Positions 16,354 through 23,732 of a stretch of DNA of 26,066 nucleotides are shown in pieces. The stretch is taken from the IMG/VR virus record IMGVR_UViG_3300011113_000375, positions 1-26,066 of that record. One strand, written 5' to 3'. Source of the stretch: a virus. How positions within the stretch are numbered: the first letter of the stretch is position 1; each line of letters starts with the position of its first letter. The translations under genes and the position numbers were made by a program. The notes beneath the pieces are model-generated. The model had not been told where the DNA came from, did not search any database, and saw nothing but the letters and a program-made list of their open reading frames with translations.

Positions 16354-18018
16354 TTAACATTCTTTTCTTAAATCCGCATCGTAAAAATCAAATCTATTGT
16401 GTTCAGTCGGAGTTAAAAGTAATAAACCTGGTTTTAAATTACCCTTAATCATTTCTTGAAAATTATACGACATTAAAGTTTGTTCGTATGGAAAATCAAA
16501 TTTTTGTTTGATATAACATTTGTAATTACCTTCTTTAGACATGAGTATTGGCCAATTAGAAAGGTATATTTCACCAGAAACATATGGAACTCCATCTAAA
16601 GATTTTATATGTTTAAACTCAATACAGGGTGCGTTTGGGTCATAACCAAAAGAAGGTAATTTATTTTTTTCAGGCCAATGTTTTTCTCTAAATGATTGTG
16701 GAACATTATACCAAGCCCATTGTGTTTGATGTGAACCAAAAAATTCTGTAAAGTTTAATTTAAGAAAATCAAAATTTTCTTTTTCCATAATTTTTATTGT
16801 TTTATCAAATAAGTTTTTTACATATCTGTTAAAACCATTCTTACAGACCAAATCTTTGGAATAAGTAAAAATCATGTCATCTTCAAAAAAATAATAATAA
16901 CTCAAACTATCTTCATTATTAAAGTGCTCGGCAATAAATTGTCTACCTCCGGTTATACCTATATTATCTTTTTTAATATGTTCAAAATCATACAGTTTAC
17001 ATAAGACTTCATATTCTTTTGTGGTAGAAAGATCTGTAGAATTATTAAGTAGATATTTTTTAGTTTTACTTAAAAAATTAATATCATAATCAATCATGGA
17101 ATTTATTAATGACTCAAATTGTTTTGGAGAATTAAATGTAATAACGTATAAACCAACATCACCTCCTCCATTAAAATTAACTTCTTTATTTTTAGAATAT
17201 ATTTTTGTGGTTGAGTTTTTAAGACTATCAAAATACCGATACATTAAACCATCAGATTCTATTAAAGAATAATTAATCAATTCTGGATATTGATATAAAA
17301 GAATTGTAAACAAAGATTCTTCCGTCCCCATCAAACCATAACCCAATGTATTAATTAAAATATTATAATATAATGTGTTCATAGTTGTTATTGACTCCTT
17401 ATCACCACCAAAAAAACCACCTCTTGTAACCATGTCGGGTTTACTGTTTGTCATTTGACACATTTTATCAAAAGAAAATCCATGAACCTCGGTATGTGCC
17501 TCATAAGGAAAACAAACAAAATAAAATTTATTGTTTTGTGTTTTTATGTTTTGTAGAACTTTATCTTCAGTAAAATAACCTTTATGTACTGTATTTGTTA
17601 AACCAGCATCAATCCAAAATAATGAATTAGAATTAAACTTATCTAAAATTTTGGCGTCATGTAATAAAAACATTTTTGACATCACCAACGGGTTATAATA
17701 CTCTAATTTGGCTTGTGTAGATTCTTTTAACCACCCCACCTGATTATACCAATCAGGATTTGTTCTTACTTTTTGTATTAGGTTAAAATATTCATTATTT
17801 GTGAACCAACTCAAATCTTTTTCTATAAACTGTGTATTACTTTCATTTCGTATTTTAAAAACAAATTCTTTTAACTTATGATCTCCAAATATGATCATAT
17901 TATTTTCTACCTCTAATAGTTCAGAAAATTTCGACAAGTAGTAGTCAAAATTTCTTGACCAACCTTCTTGAAGGTTAGATCTACCTATATCCCATAAACC
18001 AGTTACTAATGTTATCAT
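16354..18018 (-). CDS. Bifunctional glycosyltransferase: HtrL/YibB-like domain fused to a GT-A domain
   Basis: Residues 1-265 match the HtrL/YibB (WlaTC-like) family: an N-terminal ITLVTGLWDIGRS, a conserved W-x-x-x-F-x-Y-Y start of the first helix, MIIFGD, and the active-site-like LFWIDAG (133-139), followed by FYFVCFPYEAHTE. The family is linked to LPS outer-core or capsular sugar transfer. Residues 289-554 start a second nucleotide-sugar fold (GLYVITFNSPKQFESLI) with a DxD-like E379-D-D-M382, an acidic metal-binding motif of GT-A enzymes, and a C-terminal Trp/His-rich region. The fusion suggests two successive transfers. The gene begins 113 nt downstream of the GT60-like gene and precedes the Thr/Pro-rich protein gene. 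Confidence 0.78.
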   Translation of the reverse strand: MITLVTGLWDIGRSNLQEGWSRNFDYYLSKFSELLEVENNMIIFGDHKLKEFVFKIRNESNTQFIEKDLSWFTNNEYFNLIQKVRTNPDWYNQVGWLKESTQAKLEYYNPLVMSKMFLLHDAKILDKFNSNSLFWIDAGLTNTVHKGYFTEDKVLQNIKTQNNKFYFVCFPYEAHTEVHGFSFDKMCQMTNSKPDMVTRGGFFGGDKESITTMNTLYYNILINTLGYGLMGTEESLFTILLYQYPELINYSLIESDGLMYRYFDSLKNSTTKIYSKNKEVNFNGGGDVGLYVITFNSPKQFESLINSMIDYDINFLSKTKKYLLNNSTDLSTTKEYEVLCKLYDFEHIKKDNIGITGGRQFIAEHFNNEDSLSYYYFFEDDMIFTYSKDLVCKNGFNRYVKNLFDKTIKIMEKENFDFLKLNFTEFFGSHQTQWAWYNVPQSFREKHWPEKNKLPSFGYDPNAPCIEFKHIKSLDGVPYVSGEIYLSNWPILMSKEGNYKCYIKQKFDFPYEQTLMSYNFQEMIKGNLKPGLLLLTPTEHNRFDFYDADLRKEC

Positions 18019-18083
18019 TATTTTAATATTTCTAAATTTTGAAATGGTTTGAAAAAAAATTTGTTATGTAAAAATTTTTATCT

Positions 18084-18107
18084 CCAGTTTTAATATTTCT
18101 AAACTGG
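18084..18107 (-). other. Hairpin in the gap between two glycosyltransferase genes
   Basis: CCAGTTT and AAACTGG pair as a 7-bp stem with a 10-nt loop in the 112-nt gap (18019-18130). On the minus strand it is followed within 6 nt by AAAAATTTTT, so it could be a weak terminator after the GT60-like gene. Part of the loop and arm (ttttaatatttctaaa) is repeated at 18021-18036 just before the start of the next gene, so a spaced leader repeat is an alternative. Confidence 0.4.
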
Positions 18108-18130
18108 TGTCTTATTACCAATTCCATATA

Positions 18131-19375
18131 TTATAACTGTCCTGTAATTCTATCGCACCAACCTTTTGATTTACTGTAAGGCCAAACAACCCAGTAAGTT
18201 GGTTTAATGTTTGTTATGAATTGTCTCCATATTTTACAATACCCGTCAGGGTCTGATTTCATATTTCTGATTTCAGATTCGGTTGCGTCTTGTCTAAAAA
18301 TTGTTTCATCTTTCGAATTGTGAAATGCTACAACCCAAAACTCATAATCATCTTCAGGTACTAATTTATGTGTTATATCAATACAGTGTTTAAATATTGT
18401 TGAAAAACTATTTTTCCAATCTTCCTCATTTTCAAAATCATAAGGATTTGGTGGGTATTGTTTGTCTATTGTATATTGTTGAACCGATCTATTTTCAAAT
18501 CTAATTCCAGCATATTTTTCGTAGTCTTGAACCGTTCTTTCTTTACCGAATCCATATTTTAAATCACCATCAAATTTTTCACCATCAACCCCAAGTATTC
18601 TTCTGTTTTTAGAATGTGATGAAATATTTTTTGTGTACCAGGTTGAATCATCGTCCCACTGTTTAGTTCTACCTTTTCTTGTATATTCATGCCAGATCAA
18701 AACTTTATGTGGGTGAAAAAGATCATAACCATGTGTAAACGCTCTAACAGCAATTGAAATTTCTTCACCATGGAAATAGTATTCTGGATCATGTTGAACC
18801 TCAACAGAAAACTCCCCTAATGTAAAACAAAAATGGGCGGAATAAAATCTTGATCTAATTGGTCCATTTAAATCTTTCCACCCTGGTATTACTTCCGGTA
18901 AAAAAAATACAACACCCTCTGGTGTAAATCTGTCGAACGCCATTCTCCATGGTTCGTTAACTCTACCTTCAGGATAAGTTTCTGGGTCAAATGAAGAAAC
19001 ATAACCGGTTAAAAGAGGTTTTGGGTGACCCTGTTTTTGTAGGTCTACTAACATATTAATAAACTCTTCATCCCAGTTTTTTTCAAATCTCATGTGAGAA
19101 TCAATTTGAAGTGTATATGTTTCTCCACTATAAAGTTGTTGTACTTGGTTTCTTGCCCAACAAACACCTGTGGATTCTGTGTATAAAATATCTAATATTC
19201 TAAATCTACTATCATTTCTATAGTCTTCTAAATTATCAAAATTGTCTTCTGGATGATATTGTCTTGCAATACCAAATCTTAAATTTTCTGGGTACTTTGC
19301 AGTTTTTAAAATACTTTTGATGGTGGGAATAAGTTGTGGATCCCGATATGATGCGATTTGAATAAATATTGTCAT
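18131..19375 (-). CDS. GT60-like polypeptide GlcNAc transferase
   Basis: This 414-residue protein matches the GlcNAc-transferase family that includes Dictyostelium Skp1 Gnt1 and trypanosome mucin-type O-GlcNAc transferases (CAZy GT60). It has an N-terminal IQIASYRDPQLIPTI, an ENLRFGIARQ segment, GVCWARNQVQQLYSGE, and the metal-binding QIDSHMRFEKNWDEE (I91-D-S-H-M-R-F97). A later HGEEISIAVRAFTHGYDLF block follows. Enzymes of this family add GlcNAc to Thr or hydroxyproline in proteins, so a phage or host protein acceptor is plausible. It starts 16 nt after the small virion gene, at the foot of a hairpin covering its usual ribosome-binding region. The family call is strong; the acceptor is unknown. 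Confidence 0.88.
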   Translation of the reverse strand: MTIFIQIASYRDPQLIPTIKSILKTAKYPENLRFGIARQYHPEDNFDNLEDYRNDSRFRILDILYTESTGVCWARNQVQQLYSGETYTLQIDSHMRFEKNWDEEFINMLVDLQKQGHPKPLLTGYVSSFDPETYPEGRVNEPWRMAFDRFTPEGVVFFLPEVIPGWKDLNGPIRSRFYSAHFCFTLGEFSVEVQHDPEYYFHGEEISIAVRAFTHGYDLFHPHKVLIWHEYTRKGRTKQWDDDSTWYTKNISSHSKNRRILGVDGEKFDGDLKYGFGKERTVQDYEKYAGIRFENRSVQQYTIDKQYPPNPYDFENEEDWKNSFSTIFKHCIDITHKLVPEDDYEFWVVAFHNSKDETIFRQDATESEIRNMKSDPDGYCKIWRQFITNIKPTYWVVWPYSKSKGWCDRITGQL

Positions 19376-19376
19376 A

Positions 19377-19396
19377 GTTAGTTAAAAATAACTAAC
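19377..19396 (-). promoter_or_regulatory. Hairpin abutting the GT60-like start codon
   Basis: GTTAGTTA and TAACTAAC form a perfect 8-bp stem with a 4-nt loop. On the coding strand it ends one base before the ATG at 19375 and includes the stop codon of the upstream 73-residue gene. The place where a ribosome-binding site should be is thus inside the stem, suggesting translation control or coupling to upstream translation. Confidence 0.55.
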
Positions 19397-19613
19397 ATTC
19401 GTAATAATTAAATATTTCACAATTGTTAGAGTCGATAAGTTTTATTAATAAAGAATCGACGTTATTTAACGGATATACAGGTTCGAACGTAAAAGATGGG
19501 GGTATTGTAGTACCACCAGAGACTAAAAAACAGTAAGTATTTGTTACATCACATACATATACATCATATGGTGATGTACCCGAAACACCTGATATTGTGA
19601 TTTGATGTGGCAT
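19392..19613 (-). CDS. Small virion-like protein
   Basis: This 73-residue protein has four Cys (YVCDVTNTYC, NNCEIFNYYEC) and a short beta-rich pattern (ITISGVSGTSPYDVYVCD, then SFTFEPVYPLNNVDSLLIK). I recall similar paired small proteins in marine and flavobacterial phages, but cannot name a family with confidence. It starts 2 nt after the 74-residue gene stops, so the two are translated in tandem. The disulfide-like Cys pattern and position between fibre genes suggest a small structural or decoration protein; this is inference. Confidence 0.6.
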   Translation of the reverse strand: MPHQITISGVSGTSPYDVYVCDVTNTYCFLVSGGTTIPPSFTFEPVYPLNNVDSLLIKLIDSNNCEIFNYYEC

Positions 19614-19615
19614 AA

Positions 19616-19840
19616 TTATCTTGGTACGTGTAAAACATTAGGACAATCTGGGGAGTCAACCGGTAAAATTGTGTAGTAACCAAAAGGTTCTTGTGGTGGA
19701 TACAACATACCGGGTTCAAATAAAAAAGGAATTGTAATAACACCAAGGTTTATAACTATATCTGTTGTGTCAGGATAAAATAAAACATTTGCATCTTGAC
19801 CATTATAATTATTACTTTCTATTAAAATCGATTGACTCAT
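19616..19840 (-). CDS. Small virion-like protein, partner of the 73-residue protein
   Basis: This 74-residue protein is beta-rich: SILIESNNYNGQDANVLFYP, then INLGVITIPFLFEPG, and a C-terminal YGxYxIL-like segment (FGYYTILPVDSPDCPN). It resembles small tail-surface proteins of large phages, but no function is known. It directly follows the nucleotidyltransferase gene and precedes the 73-residue protein by 2 nt. TATTTATA and an AAAAGGT site lie upstream, giving the best Shine-Dalgarno-like leader in this part of the operon. Confidence 0.6.
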   Translation of the reverse strand: MSQSILIESNNYNGQDANVLFYPDTTDIVINLGVITIPFLFEPGMLYPPQEPFGYYTILPVDSPDCPNVLHVPR

Positions 19841-19846
19841 TACCTT

Positions 19847-20326
19847 TTACATATAAATATGATTTGAAGTGGATTGTGAGATAATTTTTAAAACGTCTTC
19901 ATGTAAAATTGGATCTATCGAGTTTTTCCAGGAATCATTTTGAATTGCTAAGCAATTTCTAACACCTTTAACAGAAATAGTAGAAATTGTGGTTGGTGAA
20001 ATATGTTCTTTTATTTCTATGTCGTCGGTGTATCTAAAATTGAAAGATTCAATATCTGGTATTATTTGAACTACAACATCATCACCTTTTTCGTTATGAT
20101 ATTTTTCAATCATTTTTTTTACAGTTTCGGAACCAAAAGGTGTTGAATTTGAAATCTCTACATCTTTAACCAAAATTAACACTGGAACTCCATCGGATAA
20201 CAACCTGTTTACCATTGCAATGTGACCAAGATGATAAGGTTGGAATGTACCAACGATCATCGCTCTTTTATTTTTTTCATAGTTTCTTTTAAAACCTCCG
20301 TGAAATTTAGAATCCCAGTTTTCCAT
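19847..20326 (-). CDS. Nucleotidyltransferase (HxGH, cytidylyl/adenylyltransferase-like)
   Basis: This 159-residue protein has the Rossmann-like nucleotidyltransferase signature GTFQPYHLGH (residues 26-35), whose HxGH (H32 and H35) binds the nucleotide triphosphate. It also has an ILVKDVEISNSTPFGSETVKKM segment that fits a loop of this family. The usual C-terminal ISxTxIR is changed to something like ISTISVKGVRN, so its exact chemistry is uncertain. Likely reactions are NMN adenylyltransfer or CMP/AMP activation of a sugar or polyol phosphate. In this operon, activation of a sugar donor for the neighbouring transferases is the more attractive option, but NAD synthesis cannot be excluded. Its ATG shares one base with the stop of the upstream GT9-like gene (TAATG-type overlap). 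Confidence 0.8.
   Translation of the reverse strand: MENWDSKFHGGFKRNYEKNKRAMIVGTFQPYHLGHIAMVNRLLSDGVPVLILVKDVEISNSTPFGSETVKKMIEKYHNEKGDDVVVQIIPDIESFNFRYTDDIEIKEHISPTTISTISVKGVRNCLAIQNDSWKNSIDPILHEDVLKIISQSTSNHIYM
19852..19859 (-). promoter_or_regulatory. TATTTATA octamer upstream of the 74-residue protein gene
   Basis: On the coding strand TATTTATA lies 11 nt before the ATG at 19840 and inside the 3' end of the nucleotidyltransferase gene. This internal position could give extra expression of the two small virion-like proteins. Confidence 0.4.
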
Positions 20327-21216
20327 TATTTTAAAATTTTAGTCATGTCAAAAATATTTGTGTCTAACATAGGACACTCGTGTGTAACTCCATTAAAGTT
20401 GTAATCAAAAAGATAACTGTCTGGTAATCTAAAGTTTTCTGGTAATTTAGCAACTATATTTTCATGTAGTTTATAACCAAACAACTCTGGTGAAGTACCA
20501 ACCCAAAGTACTGTTGAAGGTAAATTCATGGCGGCTGCGGCATGTTGCAAACATGAATCAATTAAAATTCTTTTTTGAGCGTAGGCCAAAAGTGAAAACA
20601 ACTCCATGTTTGGCATCGGACCAAAATGAGCCTCAACATTTTGTAAAACGTTAGATTGATCTCGACATATTTGAATTATGTGATACTTTGTTGAAAAATG
20701 ATTTACTATGTTTTGAGCAACGTCAAATGGTATGTCCCTAGTCCAAGAGTATGTGTACTGTTGTTCTTGAAGTGGTCCTCCATTTGTTTGTAAAACCATT
20801 ACGGGTTTATCTCTAAACCATTTACCGTGTGCAATTTGTTGTTGTCTAACATTATAAACTAATTGTGGTTGCTCGTTATTATACTTCAAATCATACAATT
20901 TACACCAGTTCAAAAGTAAATGAAGTTTTTTATTTATGTGATCTGAAGTAAAATAAGGTTCATGTTTAAAAATAAGACTGTCTTTATCTTTTATATAATC
21001 GTCATAAAAATAAGGTGTTAAACCAATTCTATAAACCCTACTAACAAAATTTAAATTTATAAAAATTTCAGGATAACCACAAACAATAATTAATTCTCTG
21101 TCTGGGTGGTTATTTTTAATACATTGTGCAACCGCAGTTGCCAATACATGTTTTCCTAAACCACCTTCAATGTGGAATATAGAATATTTTTTTTCTTTTT
21201 GTTTTTCCATTTTCAT
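20326..21216 (-). CDS. GT9/heptosyltransferase-like glycosyltransferase
   Basis: This protein has a GT-B two-domain layout. The N-terminal SIFHIEGGLGKHVLATAVAQ is the glycine loop of ADP-heptose:LPS heptosyltransferase-like enzymes. A C-terminal ILIDSCLQHAAAAMNLPSTVLWVGTSPELFGY corresponds to the donor-binding segment with D-S-x-x-x-H-x-A-A. The reading frame runs back to an ATG at 21252, but that would overlap the upstream gene by 23 nt. The ATG at 21216 follows an A-rich leader like those of the other operon genes, so I chose it; a further ATG lies at 21210. It may transfer a heptose or similar sugar, extending or starting the glycan made with the TibC-like enzyme upstream. Confidence 0.78.
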   Translation of the reverse strand: MKMEKQKEKKYSIFHIEGGLGKHVLATAVAQCIKNNHPDRELIIVCGYPEIFINLNFVSRVYRIGLTPYFYDDYIKDKDSLIFKHEPYFTSDHINKKLHLLLNWCKLYDLKYNNEQPQLVYNVRQQQIAHGKWFRDKPVMVLQTNGGPLQEQQYTYSWTRDIPFDVAQNIVNHFSTKYHIIQICRDQSNVLQNVEAHFGPMPNMELFSLLAYAQKRILIDSCLQHAAAAMNLPSTVLWVGTSPELFGYKLHENIVAKLPENFRLPDSYLFDYNFNGVTHECPMLDTNIFDMTKILK

Positions 21217-21229
21217 AATTATATTTTTT

Positions 21230-22135
21230 TTATTTTGTTTCTTCAATAGCAAGATTTATTTTTTCTATGACCATTTGTGGTGTAATCGATAAATGACATT
21301 CATTTTCTCTATTTGTATTTTTAAAGATCGGGCAATCCGATTTTATATTTGGAAATATATTAAAACATCCATTACAAACATTTAAATTTTCGACTCTATA
21401 ACAATCGAATTCGTTTTGTCTTTTTGTAAAATTTGATAACATTACCACCGGAACTTTATATGCCCATGCTAACCATGAAAGTCCAGAGGATAAACCAACA
21501 AAAAATCTTGATTCATTCAAATGTGAAATTGCAACACCCAAGTCATCATGTCCATGAAATCCATAAACATTTTTTAAGTTTAAAGTGTTTTCATATGAAA
21601 TATTATAAACCTCAAAACCACGTTCATTTAAATAATCTACAACATATTGCCAACCACCCTTATAGTTCCATTGCGAAATGTATTTTATTGTTTCAGGACC
21701 TATTGTTATTTTTTTAGGATTAACGTTTCGTTCAAAAGGCACAACAGGACAATGACCCGGTTTTAAATATTGTGGCAATTGCATTGTGTCTTTAACCGCA
21801 TAAAACATTCCTCCCGTTGTGTGAGACATATTATCTTTATCATATCCGATATCCAAAAGTTTGTCTATTTGTAAAAACTTGTCATTCATTGCTGAAACAA
21901 ATTCATAATCAGACCTATGTGATTTTAATAAGTGAGGAAAAAATGTTGTAACCCAAACAAATTTTGGTTTATGATATTCCATAAAAGAATCCATAAAAGA
22001 TGAAAAACAAATTGTATCACCTAAACAAAAAGAATCGAAATGTAATAATAATTCTTTTCCTTCATAGTTTGTTATATTAGGATCACGTTGATTATATTTT
22101 AATAATTCGTGTTCTTCGTAATGCCTTTTAACCAT
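21230..22135 (-). CDS. TibC/BAHT-like autotransporter O-heptosyltransferase
   Basis: This 301-residue protein matches bacterial autotransporter heptosyltransferases such as TibC: a central SQWNYKGGWQYVVDYLNERG (155-174), the near-invariant GLSSGLSWLAWAYKVPVVML (214-233) and NEFDCYRVEN. A C-terminal four-cysteine cluster C254-x-x-C257, C268 and C280 follows. In TibC the equivalent cysteines bind iron needed for its ring-shaped assembly. These enzymes add heptose from ADP-heptose to Ser residues in the strand-loop-strand repeats of beta-helical adhesins (AIDA-I, TibA). A phage copy next to beta-repeat fibre genes is unexpected. Its ATG overlaps the stop of the upstream GT-A gene by 8 nt, indicating one operon. 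The family call is firm; the acceptor is inferred. Confidence 0.88.
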   Translation of the reverse strand: MVKRHYEEHELLKYNQRDPNITNYEGKELLLHFDSFCLGDTICFSSFMDSFMEYHKPKFVWVTTFFPHLLKSHRSDYEFVSAMNDKFLQIDKLLDIGYDKDNMSHTTGGMFYAVKDTMQLPQYLKPGHCPVVPFERNVNPKKITIGPETIKYISQWNYKGGWQYVVDYLNERGFEVYNISYENTLNLKNVYGFHGHDDLGVAISHLNESRFFVGLSSGLSWLAWAYKVPVVMLSNFTKRQNEFDCYRVENLNVCNGCFNIFPNIKSDCPIFKNTNRENECHLSITPQMVIEKINLAIEETK

Positions 22136-22910
22136 TTTTTAATTTTATATTAAATTTATTTTCAACTTCAACCACATCGTAATATTTACAAGGTCGGCCA
22201 GGCATCAAAGCTTTTTTTCCATATTCCCAAGAATTAAAATAATCCACCAAAAAAGAAATTTCAGACTCAAAATTTTTCTTGGCCGATGAATTGTTTAATT
22301 TTTTAAATATATTATTTCTCACATAACTTAAATGGTGCATTTCTATTTCTTCTCTAGTAAATATTTTACAATTACCAGGTTCCATTTTTCTAGTTGGGTC
22401 AACAATCACAGGAAACTTATTTTTACCAAATAATACATTTTTTCTTATTTTATATATCAATGGCACATAATATGTTTCCTTGGGCTCAATTCTATATATT
22501 GGTTTATTATAGTACGTAATCATTTGACAAACTGACGAATCATAATCACCATCAGTCACAATTTTTTTCATATTTCTAAACTCGTCAATATTATAGTATT
22601 CGTCAGTGTCAATTGACATATGATGGGTACATCCATTTTTAATTGAAAGTTCTAAACCTATGTTTCTTTTTTTTAATTCATTTGTACTACCTACGATATC
22701 TGTTGGCGTATACTTGTAAGTTTCATCAATAAGACCAGAAGATTTTAAATCTTCAAGTAACAAAATTAAATTTTCATCACAACTATGTCCAAAATTAGAA
22801 ACAGTTTGATAGACAACACTTATGTAATCCACCTCACCACGTATTTGTTTTATTGACCCTTCTAATAGTTCTTCACCATCAAAAACATTGTAACTTAAAC
22901 CTAATTTCAT
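22128..22910 (-). CDS. GT-A glycosyltransferase (GT2/GT92-like)
   Basis: This 260-residue protein has a GT-A layout: a start like GLSYNVFDGEELLEGSIKQI, a TNELKKRNIGLELSIKNGC helix and the metal-binding D101-T-D103 in HHMSIDTDEYYN. A later acceptor-side EMHHLSYVR segment follows. DxD motifs bind the metal and nucleotide sugar in GT-A enzymes. The family looks like GT2 or GT92-type transferases of bacterial glycan clusters; the sugar is not predictable. It overlaps the upstream GT8 gene by 4 nt (ATGA) and the downstream TibC-like gene by 8 nt, so all three should be translated together. Confidence 0.8.
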   Translation of the reverse strand: MKLGLSYNVFDGEELLEGSIKQIRGEVDYISVVYQTVSNFGHSCDENLILLLEDLKSSGLIDETYKYTPTDIVGSTNELKKRNIGLELSIKNGCTHHMSIDTDEYYNIDEFRNMKKIVTDGDYDSSVCQMITYYNKPIYRIEPKETYYVPLIYKIRKNVLFGKNKFPVIVDPTRKMEPGNCKIFTREEIEMHHLSYVRNNIFKKLNNSSAKKNFESEISFLVDYFNSWEYGKKALMPGRPCKYYDVVEVENKFNIKLKNG

Positions 22911-23650
22911 ATTTTTTTTAATTTTAATATTTTAGAATAAACATCAAACCAATATTTTTCTTGCCAAATAGTTCCTTCTTCTAAAAACACCAGGGGTTTA
23001 TTTTGCCAAGGTTTTTTTACAATAAAGTGAAGTATTTTTAAATACTTTGGAAGACCTGTGTTTTGAAAAATTTGTTTTGAATATGTTTTTAAATAATTGT
23101 ATTCTATAGGGAGTGGGGTAATCACATCACTAAAATAATAATCAATAATGTCTTGATCTAAATGTTCTGTTATACCATAGATTGTTGTTAAATGAATAAG
23201 ATGGTCGGTTATTTCTTTTTTAAGATATTTTTTTCCAATCACCATAACTCCGGTGTTGTATTGATCTATATATAACTCTCTAACAGCACCAAAGTCTTCT
23301 TTAAAATCTATTAAATAGTCCAGATTACCCATCACCACAACATCACTGTCTAAAAATATTATTTTATCTAAAAAGTCTAATGAAAATATTTCATACTTAC
23401 TATAATCACCAAAAGCAACTTGACCTTCTTGTAGTTGTTTTAATTTGTCATATTTTTTGGTATCATAGTTCATTAATGTTATGTTAGAGTAAATCTTTTT
23501 TGAAACTATTAGATCATCCTCCGTCAAATCATTACTAATTAAATAAAAGGGAATATTTTCATTTATTATTCTTGGATTAGTATCAATCAATGATTTTAAC
23601 ATCACCTCATATCCGACCAAGTATTCTTTGTTACATATACTTACAAACAT
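22907..23650 (-). CDS. GT8-family (glycogenin-like) glycosyltransferase
   Basis: This 247-residue protein has all the marks of GT8 retaining transferases: a metal-binding D101-S-D103 in KIIFLDSDVVVMGNLD, YNTGVMVI (131-138), an LDQDIIDYYF segment, and ILHFIVKKPW (H209, KPW 214-216), which contacts the diphosphate. GT8 enzymes use UDP-glucose, UDP-galactose or similar donors. It is the first gene of the sugar-transfer operon, starting after a terminator that follows the beta-roll fibre gene. Its stop overlaps the next ATG by 4 nt. The small size and intact motifs indicate an active enzyme. Confidence 0.88.
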   Translation of the reverse strand: MFVSICNKEYLVGYEVMLKSLIDTNPRIINENIPFYLISNDLTEDDLIVSKKIYSNITLMNYDTKKYDKLKQLQEGQVAFGDYSKYEIFSLDFLDKIIFLDSDVVVMGNLDYLIDFKEDFGAVRELYIDQYNTGVMVIGKKYLKKEITDHLIHLTTIYGITEHLDQDIIDYYFSDVITPLPIEYNYLKTYSKQIFQNTGLPKYLKILHFIVKKPWQNKPLVFLEEGTIWQEKYWFDVYSKILKLKKI

Positions 23651-23690
23651 ACATTTAAAATAATAAATTAAGACTAAAAGTGTATAAAAT

Positions 23691-23717
23691 AAAAAAACCC
23701 CACTTAAATGTGGGGTT
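23691..23717 (-). terminator. Rho-independent terminator after the 674-residue fibre gene
   Basis: On the minus strand AACCCCAC and GTGGGGTT pair around a short ATTTAA-type loop, followed by seven T residues. It lies just past the fibre stop codon at 23733 and separates that gene from the glycosyltransferase operon. Confidence 0.88.
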
Positions 23718-23732
23718 ATTGTTAAAATAATT

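Noticed and set aside
12417-19859. T4-type late promoters (TATAAATA) on the plus strand
   Set aside because: All sites near gene starts point away from the minus-strand genes when read as TATAAATA; read as TATTTATA they match the coding strand, so they are reported as a separate motif.
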